From NCBI GenBank assembly GCA_026126105.1, contig JAHCJV010000001.1:151448-215447 (forward strand): a stretch of 64,000 nucleotides of DNA. The letters run 5' to 3'. Below are positions 40,283-48,715 of the stretch, in pieces. This stretch comes from Enhydrobacter sp. GTDB taxonomy: Bacteria; Pseudomonadota; Alphaproteobacteria; Reyranellales; Reyranellaceae. The notes under the pieces are model-generated. The model was given only the letters and a program-made list of their open reading frames with translations. It searched no databases and was not told the DNA's origin. Position numbers and translations under genes: made by a program. Position 1 is the first letter of the stretch. Each line of letters starts with the position of its first letter.

Positions 40283-41518
40283 CTAGTGGTCGTAGCGCGA
40301 GAAAAGCAGGCAGGCGTTGGTGCCCCCGAAGCCGAAGCTGTTCGACAGCACCGTCTGCAGGCCTGCATTGTCGATACGTTGGCGAGCGATGGGGTATCCT
40401 TCGGCACCGGGGTCGAGATTCTCGATGTTTGCCGAAGCCGCGACGAAGTCGTCCTTCAGCATCAGCAACGAATAGATCGCCTCGTGCGCGCCGGTCGCGC
40501 CCTGACTGTGGCCGGTCAGGGACTTGGTCGAGCTGACGGTCGGCAGCTTGTCGCCGAACACCGCGCGAATCGCATCGAGCTCGGTGATGTCGCCGACCGG
40601 CGTCGCGGTACCGTGGGTGTTGATGTAGTCGACCGGCATGTTGCGCCGCGCGGCGCCTGGAAATCCGGCCACGGCGAGCTTCATGCATCTCACCGCACCC
40701 TCGCCAGACGGTGCCACCATGTCGGCTCCGTCCGACGTCGCACCATAGCCGATCACCTCGGCGTAGATCCTGGCGCCACGCGCGCGAGCGGCCTCGAGGT
40801 CCTCGAGCACGAGGATGCCGCCGCCGCCGGAAATCACGAATCCGTCGCGGTCCTTGTCGTAGGCGCGGCTGGCACGAGTGGGGCTGTCGTTGAATTTGGC
40901 CGACATGGCGCCCATGGCATCGAACAGCACCGACAGGGTCCAGTCGAGCTCTTCGCCGCCGCCCGCAAACATGCGGTCGGCCTTGCCGAGCTGGATACAT
41001 TCGACGGCGTTGCCGATGCAGTGGGCCGAGGTCGAGCAGGCCGAGCTGATCGAGTAGGAGAGTCCCTTGATCTTGTAGGCGGTCGCCAGATTGGCCGAGA
41101 CGGTGCTCGACATCGCGCGCGGCACCTGGAAGGGACCGACTCTCTTGGGCCCTTTTTCCTTCGTGGTGATGGCCGCCTGTACGATCGCGCCCGTGGTCGG
41201 ACCGCCGGATCCGGCGACGAGACCTGTGCGCGCGTTGGAAACTTCGCTGTCGCTCAAGCCGGCGTCGGCGATCGCCTCCTTCATGGCGAGATAGGCATAG
41301 GCCGCGCCGTTGCCCATGAAGCGCATCAGGCGGCGGTCGATCAGTTCTTCGACATTGAGCTTCAGCGTGCCCGCCACCTGGCTCCGGAATCCGAGCTCTC
41401 GATATTGAGGCATGAATTCGACGCCGGATTTGCCATCCTTCAACGACTGCGTGACCTCGCCGGCATTGTTGCCGATCGAGGAGACCACTCCCATACCCGT
41501 GACGACGACACGTTTCAT
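40283..41518 (-). CDS. fabB: 3-oxoacyl-ACP synthase I
   Basis: This 411-residue condensing enzyme starts [21 protein letters not shown]. The nucleophile Cys is in [18 protein letters not shown], and the two catalytic His residues are in [14 protein letters not shown] and [15 protein letters not shown]. With FabA it channels acyl chains into unsaturated fatty acid synthesis. It starts 1 nt after the fabA stop, so the two are translationally coupled. Confidence 0.96.
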   Translation of the reverse strand: MKRVVVTGMGVVSSIGNNAGEVTQSLKDGKSGVEFMPQYRELGFRSQVAGTLKLNVEELIDRRLMRFMGNGAAYAYLAMKEAIADAGLSDSEVSNARTGLVAGSGGPTTGAIVQAAITTKEKGPKRVGPFQVPRAMSSTVSANLATAYKIKGLSYSISSACSTSAHCIGNAVECIQLGKADRMFAGGGEELDWTLSVLFDAMGAMSAKFNDSPTRASRAYDKDRDGFVISGGGGILVLEDLEAARARGARIYAEVIGYGATSDGADMVAPSGEGAVRCMKLAVAGFPGAARRNMPVDYINTHGTATPVGDITELDAIRAVFGDKLPTVSSTKSLTGHSQGATGAHEAIYSLLMLKDDFVAASANIENLDPGAEGYPIARQRIDNAGLQTVLSNSFGFGGTNACLLFSRYDH

Positions 41519-41519
41519 G

Positions 41520-42050
41520 TCAGCTTGCCGCGGCGACAGCGGCCGAGTCCTGAAACAGTCCGACCTTGAGGCCGCTCGCTTCGTAGACAGGCTTGCCGTC
41601 CGCATGAACGAAGCCGTCGGCGATGCCCAGCACCAGCTTGCGCAGGACAACCCGCTTCAGGTGCACGTGATAGGTGAGCTTCTTGACGGTGGGGACGATC
41701 ATGCCGGTGAACTTGACCTCGCCCACGCCAAGCGCGCGGCCGCGCCCCGGTGCCTTCTTCCAGCCAAGAAAGAAGCCAAGCATCTGCCATAGCGCGTCGA
41801 GCGGGAGGCAGCCGGGCATGACCGGGTCGCCCTTGAAATGGCAGGCGAAAAACCACAGGTCCGGCTTGATGTCGAATTCGGCCACGACTTCGCCCTTGCC
41901 GAAATTGCCACCTGTATCATCGATCTTCACGATACGATCCAGCATCAGCATTGGGGGCAGCGGCAACTGCGCATTGCCCGGGCCGAACAGGTTGCCCTTG
42001 GCGCATTCGATCAGGTCTTCGAAAGTATAATTGTTCTTCTGTTCGCTCAC
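41520..42050 (-). CDS. fabA: 3-hydroxydecanoyl-ACP dehydratase/isomerase
   Basis: This 176-residue hot-dog-fold enzyme reads [23 protein letters not shown], with catalytic His in [31 protein letters not shown] and the Asp in the same block. It dehydrates and isomerises C10 intermediates to start unsaturated fatty acids. It is the first gene of the fabABI operon and is divergent from irr across 124 nt. Confidence 0.97.
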   Translation of the reverse strand: MSEQKNNYTFEDLIECAKGNLFGPGNAQLPLPPMLMLDRIVKIDDTGGNFGKGEVVAEFDIKPDLWFFACHFKGDPVMPGCLPLDALWQMLGFFLGWKKAPGRGRALGVGEVKFTGMIVPTVKKLTYHVHLKRVVLRKLVLGIADGFVHADGKPVYEASGLKVGLFQDSAAVAAAS

Positions 42051-42174
42051 ACTTCACCGTCCTAACGGCTGCCCCTATCGGGGCGGGCGGCAGAATAGGG
42101 ACGGCGGCCGCGTTGCGCAAACCGCCCGGATCCTTCCATGGGGCCCTTCCCCTGCCTCATTTCGCATCTTACAT

Positions 42175-42600
42175 ATGGCGTTGCACATGTCCTCCGCAAA
42201 CCCCAGCCCCGATTTTGCCGAGCGCCTCCGAGAGGCCGGCCTCCGGCCGACCCGACAGCGGGTTGCCTTGGCGCGCGTGCTCTTCGAGGGCGACCATCGC
42301 CATGTCACGGCCGAAAGCCTGCATGCGGAGGTCAAGGCGACGAAGATCCCCGTGTCTCTAGCCACGGTCTACAACGCGCTGAACCAGTTCCGAGATGCAG
42401 GGCTTTTGCGCGAAGTCGTCGTTGCGCCGGGTCGATCCTATTTCGACACCAATATTGGCCATCATCATCACTTTTTCGTCGAGACCGATAACGAACTGCA
42501 CGATTTTCCCTCGCACGACGTAACGGTGGAAGGTGTGCCGGCGCCGCCGGCGGGAACCCAGGTGTCGCGAGTGGACGTCATTGTGCGGGTGCGCCGCTGA
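42175..42600 (+). CDS. irr: Fur-family iron response regulator Irr
   Basis: This 141-residue regulator has winged-helix region LREAGLRPTRQRVALARVLFEG and HVTAESLHAEVKATKIPVSLATVYNALNQFRDAGLL. The Irr-type histidine run IGHHHHFFVETDNELHDFP covers residues 95-112. Irr senses heme or iron status in alphaproteobacteria and binds ICE operators. The N-terminal heme regulatory motif (Cys-Pro) of Bradyrhizobium Irr is absent; the protein contains no cysteine. Position divergent from fabA is the usual arrangement. The ATG at 42187 is an alternative start. Confidence 0.93.
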   Translation: MALHMSSANPSPDFAERLREAGLRPTRQRVALARVLFEGDHRHVTAESLHAEVKATKIPVSLATVYNALNQFRDAGLLREVVVAPGRSYFDTNIGHHHHFFVETDNELHDFPSHDVTVEGVPAPPAGTQVSRVDVIVRVRR

Positions 42601-42628
42601 TCTGCCTCTCTTGCGAATCGTTTGCATC

Positions 42629-42645
42629 TTTAGAAATATTCTAAA
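42629..42645 (+). promoter_or_regulatory. ICE (iron control element) operator for Irr
   Basis: TTTAGAA-ATA-TTCTAAA is a perfect inverted repeat with 7-nt arms, matching the Irr-box consensus as I know it. It lies 28 nt after the irr stop and 60 nt before the rubrerythrin ATG. Confidence 0.88.
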
Positions 42646-42649
42646 CTAC

Positions 42650-42678
42650 TTGACGTTCTCGTCCCAGCTTCCCAAAAT
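42650..42678 (+). promoter_or_regulatory. Putative sigma70 promoter of the rubrerythrin operon
   Basis: TTGACG (42650-42655) and CAAAAT (42673-42678) have a 17-nt spacer. The ICE box ends 4 nt upstream of the -35 hexamer, so bound Irr would touch the polymerase region. AGGAG at 42693-42697 is the ribosome-binding site. Confidence 0.55.
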
Positions 42679-42704
42679 CCGGCCGTAATTTCAGGAGAAG
42701 CACC

Positions 42705-43124
42705 ATGGCGAATCTCAAGGGATCCAAGACCGAAGACAATCTGAAGGCTGCGTTCGCCGGCGAGAGCCAGGCCAACCGCCGCTATCTGTATTTCGCTCAG
42801 AAGGCCGACGTCGAGGGCTTCAATGACGTCGCCACCGTGTTCCGCTCGACGGCGGAAGGCGAGACCGGCCATGCGCATGGCCATCTCGAATTCCTCGAAG
42901 TGAGCGGCGATCCCGCCACCGGCCTGCCGATCGGCGCGACCGACAACAATCTCAAGGCCGCAATTGCGGGCGAGACTCACGAATACACCGACATGTATCC
43001 GGGCATGGCCCGCACGGCGCGCGAAGAAGGCTTCGGGGAGATCGCCGACTGGTTCGAGACCTTGGCGAAGGCCGAGAAGAGCCATGCCGGCCGCTTCCAG
43101 AAGGCCCTCGACACGATGGCCTAA
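42705..43124 (+). CDS. Rubrerythrin (ferritin-like diiron domain only)
   Basis: This 139-residue four-helix protein has diiron ligand candidates Glu20 ([15 protein letters not shown]), Glu53 and His56 ([17 protein letters not shown]), Glu88 ([16 protein letters not shown]) and a late Glu/His pair (AEKSHAGRF). The C-terminal rubredoxin domain of classical rubrerythrin is absent. Such proteins reduce peroxide or handle iron. The Irr operator directly upstream links expression to iron or heme status. Confidence 0.93.
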   Translation: MANLKGSKTEDNLKAAFAGESQANRRYLYFAQKADVEGFNDVATVFRSTAEGETGHAHGHLEFLEVSGDPATGLPIGATDNNLKAAIAGETHEYTDMYPGMARTAREEGFGEIADWFETLAKAEKSHAGRFQKALDTMA

Positions 43125-43141
43125 TCGGCCTGCTGCGTTAG

Positions 43142-43169
43142 AAAGGGGACCCGCGCGGGTCCCCTTTTT
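43142..43169 (+). terminator. Intrinsic terminator after rubrerythrin
   Basis: GGGGACCCGCGCGGGTCCCC (43145-43164) is a perfect palindrome, preceded by AAA and followed by TTTTT. It lies 20 nt after the rubrerythrin stop, so the following Fe-S gene may be transcribed by readthrough or from its own promoter. Confidence 0.9.
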
Positions 43170-43216
43170 CGTCCGACATCCCTGAGCGAAGCGACTCTCA
43201 AGCGAAACGATTTCCC

Positions 43217-44572
43217 ATGCGCGAAGGCAGCCTCGAAGCTCCGACCCGACACGCCCTCGACTGGCAGAATCCATGGTTCTGGGACGAGGCGGCGCTCGAA
43301 ACCGAAATGGAGCGCGTCTTCGACATCTGTCACGGCTGCCGTCGCTGCTTCAATCTGTGCGATTCTTTTCCGCGTCTCTTCGACCTGATCGACAACGGCC
43401 CGACCGGCGAGCTCGATGGCGTGCCGAAGGAGAAGTACGCCGAGGTCGAGCAGGCCTGCACGCTCTGCGACATGTGCTTCATGACCAAGTGCCCTTATGT
43501 GCCGCCGCATGCTTGGAACGTCGACTTTCCGCATCTGATGCTGCGTCACCGGGCCATCCAGGCACGCAAGCACGGCATTGGCTTCGTCGAGAACCGGCTG
43601 GCCGAGACCGATCTGGTCGGCCGGCTCGGCACCTTTGCGGCGCCGCTGATCAACTGGGCGACCGACGAGCGCAACGCACCGATGCGTCGCACGATCGAGA
43701 GCGTTGCCGGTATCCACCACGGAGCGCGCCTTCCCAAGCAGGCGAGCGAGACGTTCGAGGCGCTCGCCCATCGCGAGAGGGCAGAGATCAACAAGGCTGC
43801 ACCCGCCTATGGCAAGCGCAAGGCGGTGCTCTACGCCACCTGCTTCGTCAACTTCCACAGCACGGCCATCGGAGCGGCGACGCTCGGTGTCCTGGCCAAG
43901 AACGGCATCGAGACCGAGGTCGTGCATCCGGCGTGCTGCGGCATGCCCAAGCTCGAGCTCGGTGATATCGAAGCTGTCGCCGCTGCCGCCCGCGAGGTTT
44001 CCGCCGCCCTGCTGCCGTGGGCCGACAAGGGATACGATATCGTGGCGCTCACGCCGTCCTGCGCCCTGATGCTGAAGTTCGAATGGCCCCTGATCCTGCC
44101 CAAGGATCCCGCCATCGAACGTCTCGCCCGCGCGACCTTCGATCTCTCCGAATATGTCGTCGACATCGCCAAGAAGCACGGGCTGGCCGAGGGACTCACG
44201 CCGGTCGAGGGCGGCGTGAGCCTGCATCTTGCCTGTCACGCGCGCGCTCAGAACATGGGCGCCAAGGGTGCGGAGATGCTGCGTCTCATCCCCAAGACCC
44301 GCGTCGCGGTAATCGAGCGATGCAGCGGCCATGGCGGGATCTGGGGCACGCGGACGGAGAATTTCGACGTGGCGGTGAAGGTCGGTAAACCCGCCGCGCA
44401 AGCGGCCCTGAAGAATAACACCCGTCTCGTCGCGTCGGAATGCCCCTTGGCGGCGGAGCATCTGGTGCAGGTCATGGAAATGGCCGAGGGCCAGGAAACG
44501 CCAACGCCGTTCCGCGCCGATCATCCGATCGAGATCTTTGCCCGCGCCTACGGGCTGAAGGAAATGCCATGA
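43217..44572 (+). CDS. GlpC/heterodisulfide-reductase-like iron-sulfur protein
   Basis: This 451-residue protein binds two [4Fe-4S] clusters through Cys38, 41, 44, 48 (CHGCRRCFNLC) and Cys81, 84, 87, 92 (CTLCDMCFMTKC). Two CCG-type domains follow, with ATCFVNFHSTAIG, HPACCGMPKLELGD and LACHARAQNMG. It resembles electron-transfer subunits of glycerol-3-phosphate or glycolate dehydrogenases. It stands without a flavoprotein gene and between rubrerythrin and DUF3501, an arrangement I know from other alphaproteobacteria; electron supply to rubrerythrin is the likely role (inference). Confidence 0.88.
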   Translation: MREGSLEAPTRHALDWQNPWFWDEAALETEMERVFDICHGCRRCFNLCDSFPRLFDLIDNGPTGELDGVPKEKYAEVEQACTLCDMCFMTKCPYVPPHAWNVDFPHLMLRHRAIQARKHGIGFVENRLAETDLVGRLGTFAAPLINWATDERNAPMRRTIESVAGIHHGARLPKQASETFEALAHRERAEINKAAPAYGKRKAVLYATCFVNFHSTAIGAATLGVLAKNGIETEVVHPACCGMPKLELGDIEAVAAAAREVSAALLPWADKGYDIVALTPSCALMLKFEWPLILPKDPAIERLARATFDLSEYVVDIAKKHGLAEGLTPVEGGVSLHLACHARAQNMGAKGAEMLRLIPKTRVAVIERCSGHGGIWGTRTENFDVAVKVGKPAAQAALKNNTRLVASECPLAAEHLVQVMEMAEGQETPTPFRADHPIEIFARAYGLKEMP

Positions 44573-45156
44573 CGCCGCGCAGGATCGAGCCTTCGGTCAT
44601 CATTCCTCTTGCAGAGTACGGGGCCCAGCGCGCCGAGCGGCGCAAGCGCATGACCGAGATCAAGAAGGATCGCCGGCTCGAGGTCGGGCCGTTCGCGACC
44701 TTCTATTTCGAATCGTACGACACCATGCTGCACCAGGTGCAGGAAATGCTGTTCATCGAGAAGGGTGGCGCCGAGCAGCTTCCGGACGAGCTCGCTGCCT
44801 ACAACCCGCTGATCCCGCAGGGCAGCGAGCTGGTGGCGACGGTGATGTTCGAGATCGACGATCCGATTCGCCGCGCGCGGGTGCTGGGCATGCTGGGCGG
44901 GGTCGAGCACAAGGCCTTCTTGCGCGTCGGAACCGACACGATCCGCGGCGTGGCAGAGGATGACCAAGAACGTACCCGCGAGGACGGCAAGGCCTCGTCG
45001 GTGCAGTTCATGCGATTTCCCTTCACGGCCGCGCAGGCGGAGGAATTCCGCAATGGCGCTGGCGACGTGATCGTGGGCTTCGATCATGCCAACTACGGCC
45101 ACATGGCAGTGATGCCGCCGGCCGTGCGCCAGGCGCTTTCCAAGGACTTCGCCTGA
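44569..45156 (+). CDS. DUF3501 family protein
   Basis: This 195-residue cytosolic protein starts MTPRRIEPSVIIPLAEYGAQR and contains VGPFATFYFESYDTMLHQVQEML and VIVGFDHANYGHMAVMP. No catalytic motif is recognisable. Its ATG overlaps the stop of the Fe-S protein gene (ATGA), showing tight coupling. DUF3501 genes co-occur with rubrerythrin and this Fe-S protein, so it probably works in the same redox or iron pathway (inference). Confidence 0.85.
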   Translation: MTPRRIEPSVIIPLAEYGAQRAERRKRMTEIKKDRRLEVGPFATFYFESYDTMLHQVQEMLFIEKGGAEQLPDELAAYNPLIPQGSELVATVMFEIDDPIRRARVLGMLGGVEHKAFLRVGTDTIRGVAEDDQERTREDGKASSVQFMRFPFTAAQAEEFRNGAGDVIVGFDHANYGHMAVMPPAVRQALSKDFA

Positions 45157-45157
45157 C

Positions 45158-46579
45158 CTAGCGTCTGGCGGCGATCGGCTGGGTGAAAACGACCATGGCG
45201 CCGGGGATTTCGGCCGGCAGAGGTGGATAAGGCGACGCCGCCTTGAGCGCTTCGAGCAATCCTCTGTCGAGGGCGATCACTCCGCTTGATTGCACGATGC
45301 TGGCGTCCATGAGACGGCCGTCGCGGGCGATGGCGAAGCGCAGGACGACGGTGCCGCCTTCGTTCTTCTGGCGCAGGTCCGGGAGATACTGTGAAAACTT
45401 GCGGATAACCTGCCAGAGATAGGCGTCTTTTGCCCGTGTTTGGGCCGCTCCCTGCGCAGGATTGACCAAAGCCGCGGTGGCTCCGCTCGTCGATGGCTGC
45501 CGAGAGGGCGCCGAAGACAGAGGCGAATGCTGCAACGGCGCCGGCGATGTCCGAGGGGGAGCAGCCTGGTGCTGCTGCTGCGGCGGCGGTGGCTGGGGCG
45601 GCGCTTTCGGCGCCGGCAGAGGTTTTACGAAATCGCGCATCGAAAGCGGCGCAGGCGGTGAATCCGGAGGAGGGATCACCTTCTCCAGTGCCACCCGTGG
45701 GGCGGGGGTTACCATGGGCTCAGGCGGCAGGGCAGCCGCCGCCTGCTGCTGTGGCGCGGGCTTTGTTAGGGGAGCGTGCGGCGCCGCTTGGGGAGGTTCG
45801 AGGGTCGATTTGGCCGGTGCGGGTATCTCCAGAGGCGCAAGTCTTGGCTCGGCGAGCTGTGGGGGCGGCTTCGGCGATTCGGGCTTTGGCTCGGCGGGCT
45901 GCGCTGGCGGCTTTGGAGGCTCGGGCTTTGGTTCGGCGAGCTGTGGGGGCGGCTTCGGCGATTCGGGCTTTGGCTCGGCGGGCTGCGCTGGCGGCTTCGG
46001 CGGCTCGGGCTTTGGCTCGGCGAGCTGTGGGGGCGGCATTCGAGGCTCGGGCATTGACTCGGCGGGCAGTGCTGGCGGCTTCGGAAGCTCAGATTCCGGC
46101 TCGGCGAGCTGTGCTGGAGGCTTCGGAGCTTCCGGCGTCGGTTCGGTGACCTTCGCGGACCGCTCTGGAGGGTCGGGCTTGGACTCATTCTCCTGCACCG
46201 ACATTGCCAGCTCCGGCTTCGGCTCGACGACCGGCTCGGCGGTCTCCGTAGGCTCAACGGTCGACTTTGCCTGGGGCGGTTCAGGCGGCACGCCGAGCGG
46301 GTCAGGCGATGGTGCGGAAGGCGGTGTGGGGATCGGCTGCGGCGGTGCGGCTGGCGCCGGCGCTTCCTGCGGCAGTGCGGCTGGCGCCGGCGTTTCCTGC
46401 GGCGGCTTGGGTTCCTCCATCGTCACTTCGATGGCGTGATCCTCGATGTCGTGACGATGCTCCGGCGAAATCCACCAGACGGCGAGCGCCGTCGCCGCAT
46501 GCAGCGCGGCGGCAAGTATGACGGCCACAAGCGAGATGCGGTCGGAGCGGACGTAGGAAGCGCTGACGGCGTGGGCCAC
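45158..46579 (-). CDS. TonB-family protein with long Pro-rich linker
   Basis: This 473-residue protein has one N-terminal membrane anchor (ISLVAVILAAALHAATALAVWW). A periplasmic Pro/Glu/Lys-rich region of about 300 residues includes 28-residue repeats (PKPPAQPAEPKPES-type). The C-terminal TonB domain reads YLPDLRQKNEGGTVVLRFAIARDGRLMDASIVQSSGVIALDRGLLEALKAASPYPPLP. TonB carries energy from ExbBD to outer-membrane receptors, but no exbB, exbD or receptor gene lies in the window. The gene converges on DUF3501 with a 1-nt gap. Confidence 0.9.
   Translation of the reverse strand: MAHAVSASYVRSDRISLVAVILAAALHAATALAVWWISPEHRHDIEDHAIEVTMEEPKPPQETPAPAALPQEAPAPAAPPQPIPTPPSAPSPDPLGVPPEPPQAKSTVEPTETAEPVVEPKPELAMSVQENESKPDPPERSAKVTEPTPEAPKPPAQLAEPESELPKPPALPAESMPEPRMPPPQLAEPKPEPPKPPAQPAEPKPESPKPPPQLAEPKPEPPKPPAQPAEPKPESPKPPPQLAEPRLAPLEIPAPAKSTLEPPQAAPHAPLTKPAPQQQAAAALPPEPMVTPAPRVALEKVIPPPDSPPAPLSMRDFVKPLPAPKAPPQPPPPQQQHQAAPPRTSPAPLQHSPLSSAPSRQPSTSGATAALVNPAQGAAQTRAKDAYLWQVIRKFSQYLPDLRQKNEGGTVVLRFAIARDGRLMDASIVQSSGVIALDRGLLEALKAASPYPPLPAEIPGAMVVFTQPIAARR
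45846..46097 (-). repeat. Three tandem 84-nt repeats inside the TonB-like gene
   Basis: Units start at 45846, 45930 and 46014, each opening GG(C/T)TCGGCGAGCTGTGGG on the plus strand. The first two are nearly identical; the third has diverged. Each encodes two 14-residue Pro/Lys/Glu blocks. The sequence similarity points to recent unit duplication that changes linker length in frame. Confidence 0.9.
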
Positions 46580-46633
46580 GGTGACCCCGTTCTAGGCGCC
46601 GGCCGGGCTGGCCGCTAGCGCTTGTGACAGCAC

Positions 46634-47155
46634 TTAGTTGATCGACTCCGACTTATAGACACCCCACATGTCGGTCCGTTCGAGCCAGCCGCTGATGCTG
46701 GAAACCTTCACGCGGCACCATTGGCCGGAGCAGGAGCGGATCTCGCCCATCACTTCCGGCTCGAGCTTCGCGATCACCTCCGCGGCGGCGGCCGGAGTCT
46801 TATGCAGGCTCGCGGCTTTCGTGGCGATAATGAAGCTCCGCTTGCCGGTCAGCAGGCTTTGGTGCACCCAACCGCTGGCGCCCTGCCAGTCGCGGATTTT
46901 GCGCCAGTTCTCGTATTCGGCGACGATCTCGACCGGCATGGTCTTGCGCTTGAACACCCAGTCAACGGGATAGCGCGTGCCCGGACCGGTGCGGACATTC
47001 ACCTCGTCGGAACGTAGGGAGGCGAAACGGGGAATGGGCAGGCCCGACCCCTTGCGTTGGGCAGAACCCTGGGGATCGGCTCCCAAGGCGGGGCCGGCCA
47101 GCGCGACCAACACAATACAGGCCGCCCAGAGGGGATGGGACGGTCGAATTCGCAT
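46634..47155 (-). CDS. Exported SH3-domain protein
   Basis: This 173-residue protein has a signal peptide (MRIRPSHPLWAACIVLVALAGPALG). Two bacterial SH3-like repeats follow: RFASLRSDEVNVRTGPGTRYPVDWVFKRKTMPVEIVAEYENWRKIRDWQGASGWVHQSLL, and KAASLHKTPAAAAEVIAKLEPEVMGEIRSCSGQWCRVKVSSISGWLER. Such proteins bind peptidoglycan or other envelope partners. An ATG at 47155 fits the signal peptide; longer extensions are antisense to the next gene. Confidence 0.88.
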   Translation of the reverse strand: MRIRPSHPLWAACIVLVALAGPALGADPQGSAQRKGSGLPIPRFASLRSDEVNVRTGPGTRYPVDWVFKRKTMPVEIVAEYENWRKIRDWQGASGWVHQSLLTGKRSFIIATKAASLHKTPAAAAEVIAKLEPEVMGEIRSCSGQWCRVKVSSISGWLERTDMWGVYKSESIN

Positions 47156-47282
47156 TGCCGCCTTTATACCGCATTTCTCCGCACGCGACGACAAGCAGTT
47201 GGAAACGCCTGATTTTCGAGCAGTTGGATAGTTGTGGCGCTCGGCTGGACAAGCGCCGAGCGGACTTGCTATCCGGGCAGGG

Positions 47283-48278
47283 ATGCCGTCCAGTCCGAAG
47301 AAGAAACCGCTGGTGATCGTCACCCGCACCCTGCCCAGCGCGATCGAGACGCGGCTCATGGAGCTGTTCGACACGCGGTTGAATGCCGACGACAAGCCGA
47401 TGACCGCATCGGAGCTGGTCGACGCGGTCAAGACGGCCGACGTCCTGGTTCCCACGGTCACCGACCGGATCGACAGCCGCGTCCTGTCTCAGGCTGGCCC
47501 GCGTTTGAAATTGATCGCGTCGTTCGGCACCGGCGTCGATCACATCGATCTGGATACGGCTCGACAGCGCGGCATCACCGTCACCAACACGCCGGGTGTG
47601 CTGACCGAGGATACCGCCGATATGACGATGGCGCTGGTGTTGGCGACGGCGCGGCGTATGGGCGCGGGCGAGCGGCTGGTGCGCTCCGGCAAATGGACTG
47701 GCTGGAGCCCGACGGCGATGCTGGGTGCGCGGCTGCTCGGCAAGCGCATGGGCGTCGTCGGCATGGGACGAATCGGCCAAGCGCTGGCACGGCGCGCGCG
47801 CGGCTTCGGGCTCTCCATCCATTATCACAATCGCAAACGGCTCCATCCCGACGTCGAGAGCGAGCTCGAGGCTACCTACTGGGAAAGCCTCGACCAGATG
47901 CTGGCGCGCATGGACATCGTGTCAGTCAATTGCCCGCACACGCCGGCGACGTTTCATCTGCTGTCGGCGCGACGGCTGAAGCTGATGAAGCCCACCGCGA
48001 TCATCGTCAATACGGCGCGCGGGGAGGTGATCGACGAAAACGCGATGGTGCGCATGCTGAAGGCAGGCGAACTCGCCGGCGCCGGTCTCGACGTCTACGA
48101 GCACGAGCCCCAGCTCAATCCGAAGCTGCTCGAGCTCGACGGCGTCGTGCTGCTGCCGCACATGGGCTCAGCCACCCTCGAGGGCCGCATCGAGATGGGC
48201 GAGAAGGTGCTGATCAACATCAAGACTTTCGCCGATGGCCACAAGCCGCCCGATAGAGTGCTGGCAACGATGTTCTGA
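47283..48278 (+). CDS. D-isomer-specific 2-hydroxyacid dehydrogenase (glyoxylate reductase-like)
   Basis: This 331-residue NAD(P)-dependent enzyme has the substrate-binding LIASFGTGVDHIDLDTARQRGITVTNTPGVL and the dinucleotide motif GVVGMGRIGQALARRARGFG. The catalytic Arg is in IIVNTARGEVIDENAM, the Glu in LDVYEHEPQLNP and the His in VVLLPHMGSATLEGR. These match D-glycerate dehydrogenase/glyoxylate reductase. The ATG at 47283 follows a GGGCAGGG site. It is divergent from the SH3 gene. Confidence 0.93.
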   Translation: MPSSPKKKPLVIVTRTLPSAIETRLMELFDTRLNADDKPMTASELVDAVKTADVLVPTVTDRIDSRVLSQAGPRLKLIASFGTGVDHIDLDTARQRGITVTNTPGVLTEDTADMTMALVLATARRMGAGERLVRSGKWTGWSPTAMLGARLLGKRMGVVGMGRIGQALARRARGFGLSIHYHNRKRLHPDVESELEATYWESLDQMLARMDIVSVNCPHTPATFHLLSARRLKLMKPTAIIVNTARGEVIDENAMVRMLKAGELAGAGLDVYEHEPQLNPKLLELDGVVLLPHMGSATLEGRIEMGEKVLINIKTFADGHKPPDRVLATMF

Positions 48279-48319
48279 GCGCATTCGCATGCGCTGGGTC
48301 GCCCAGTACGGACGAGAAC

Positions 48320-48637
48320 CTAGCGCATGCCGGGGCGATTGACCGGCCCGCCGCGGTTCACGCCGACGCCTGGTCCTGGCGTCACGCCCGCGCCGGGCGC
48401 ACCGGCACCGACACCTGGCGCAACGCCGACTCCGGGCGCTCCGACACCGGGGGCTACTCCGACACCCGGCGCTCCAACACCGACGCCGGGCGCGACGCCG
48501 ACGCCTGGTGCGCCCGCATCAACCGGGCGCACGACGCATCCGTGGGGTATGCCGACCGCGCGACAATAGACTTCGGCCTGCGCCGCGGCGGGAACCAGCG
48601 ACACGAAAAGAACCGCGAATCCAACCCTGCTCAACAT
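48320..48637 (-). CDS. Small exported Val/Gly/Ala/Pro repeat protein
   Basis: This 105-residue protein has a signal peptide ([21 protein letters not shown]). A short mature domain, [17 protein letters not shown], carries two Cys. About 55 residues of [17 protein letters not shown] elastin-like repeats follow, ending [11 protein letters not shown]. No function is known to me. GGAG 6 nt before the ATG supports the start. The repeat DNA spans about 48360-48520. Confidence 0.7.
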   Translation of the reverse strand: MLSRVGFAVLFVSLVPAAAQAEVYCRAVGIPHGCVVRPVDAGAPGVGVAPGVGVGAPGVGVAPGVGAPGVGVAPGVGAGAPGAGVTPGPGVGVNRGGPVNRPGMR

Positions 48638-48715
48638 CGTGATCTCCAATGCTACCAATTCTTGCACCTAGTGCTTCGTCGTACCGTTATCGGAGAACCT
48701 AGAGATCAACAGTCT

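Noticed and set aside
45846..46097. CRISPR-like array
   Set aside because: The 84-nt units are contiguous, in frame and encode TonB linker peptides; there are no spacers or cas genes.
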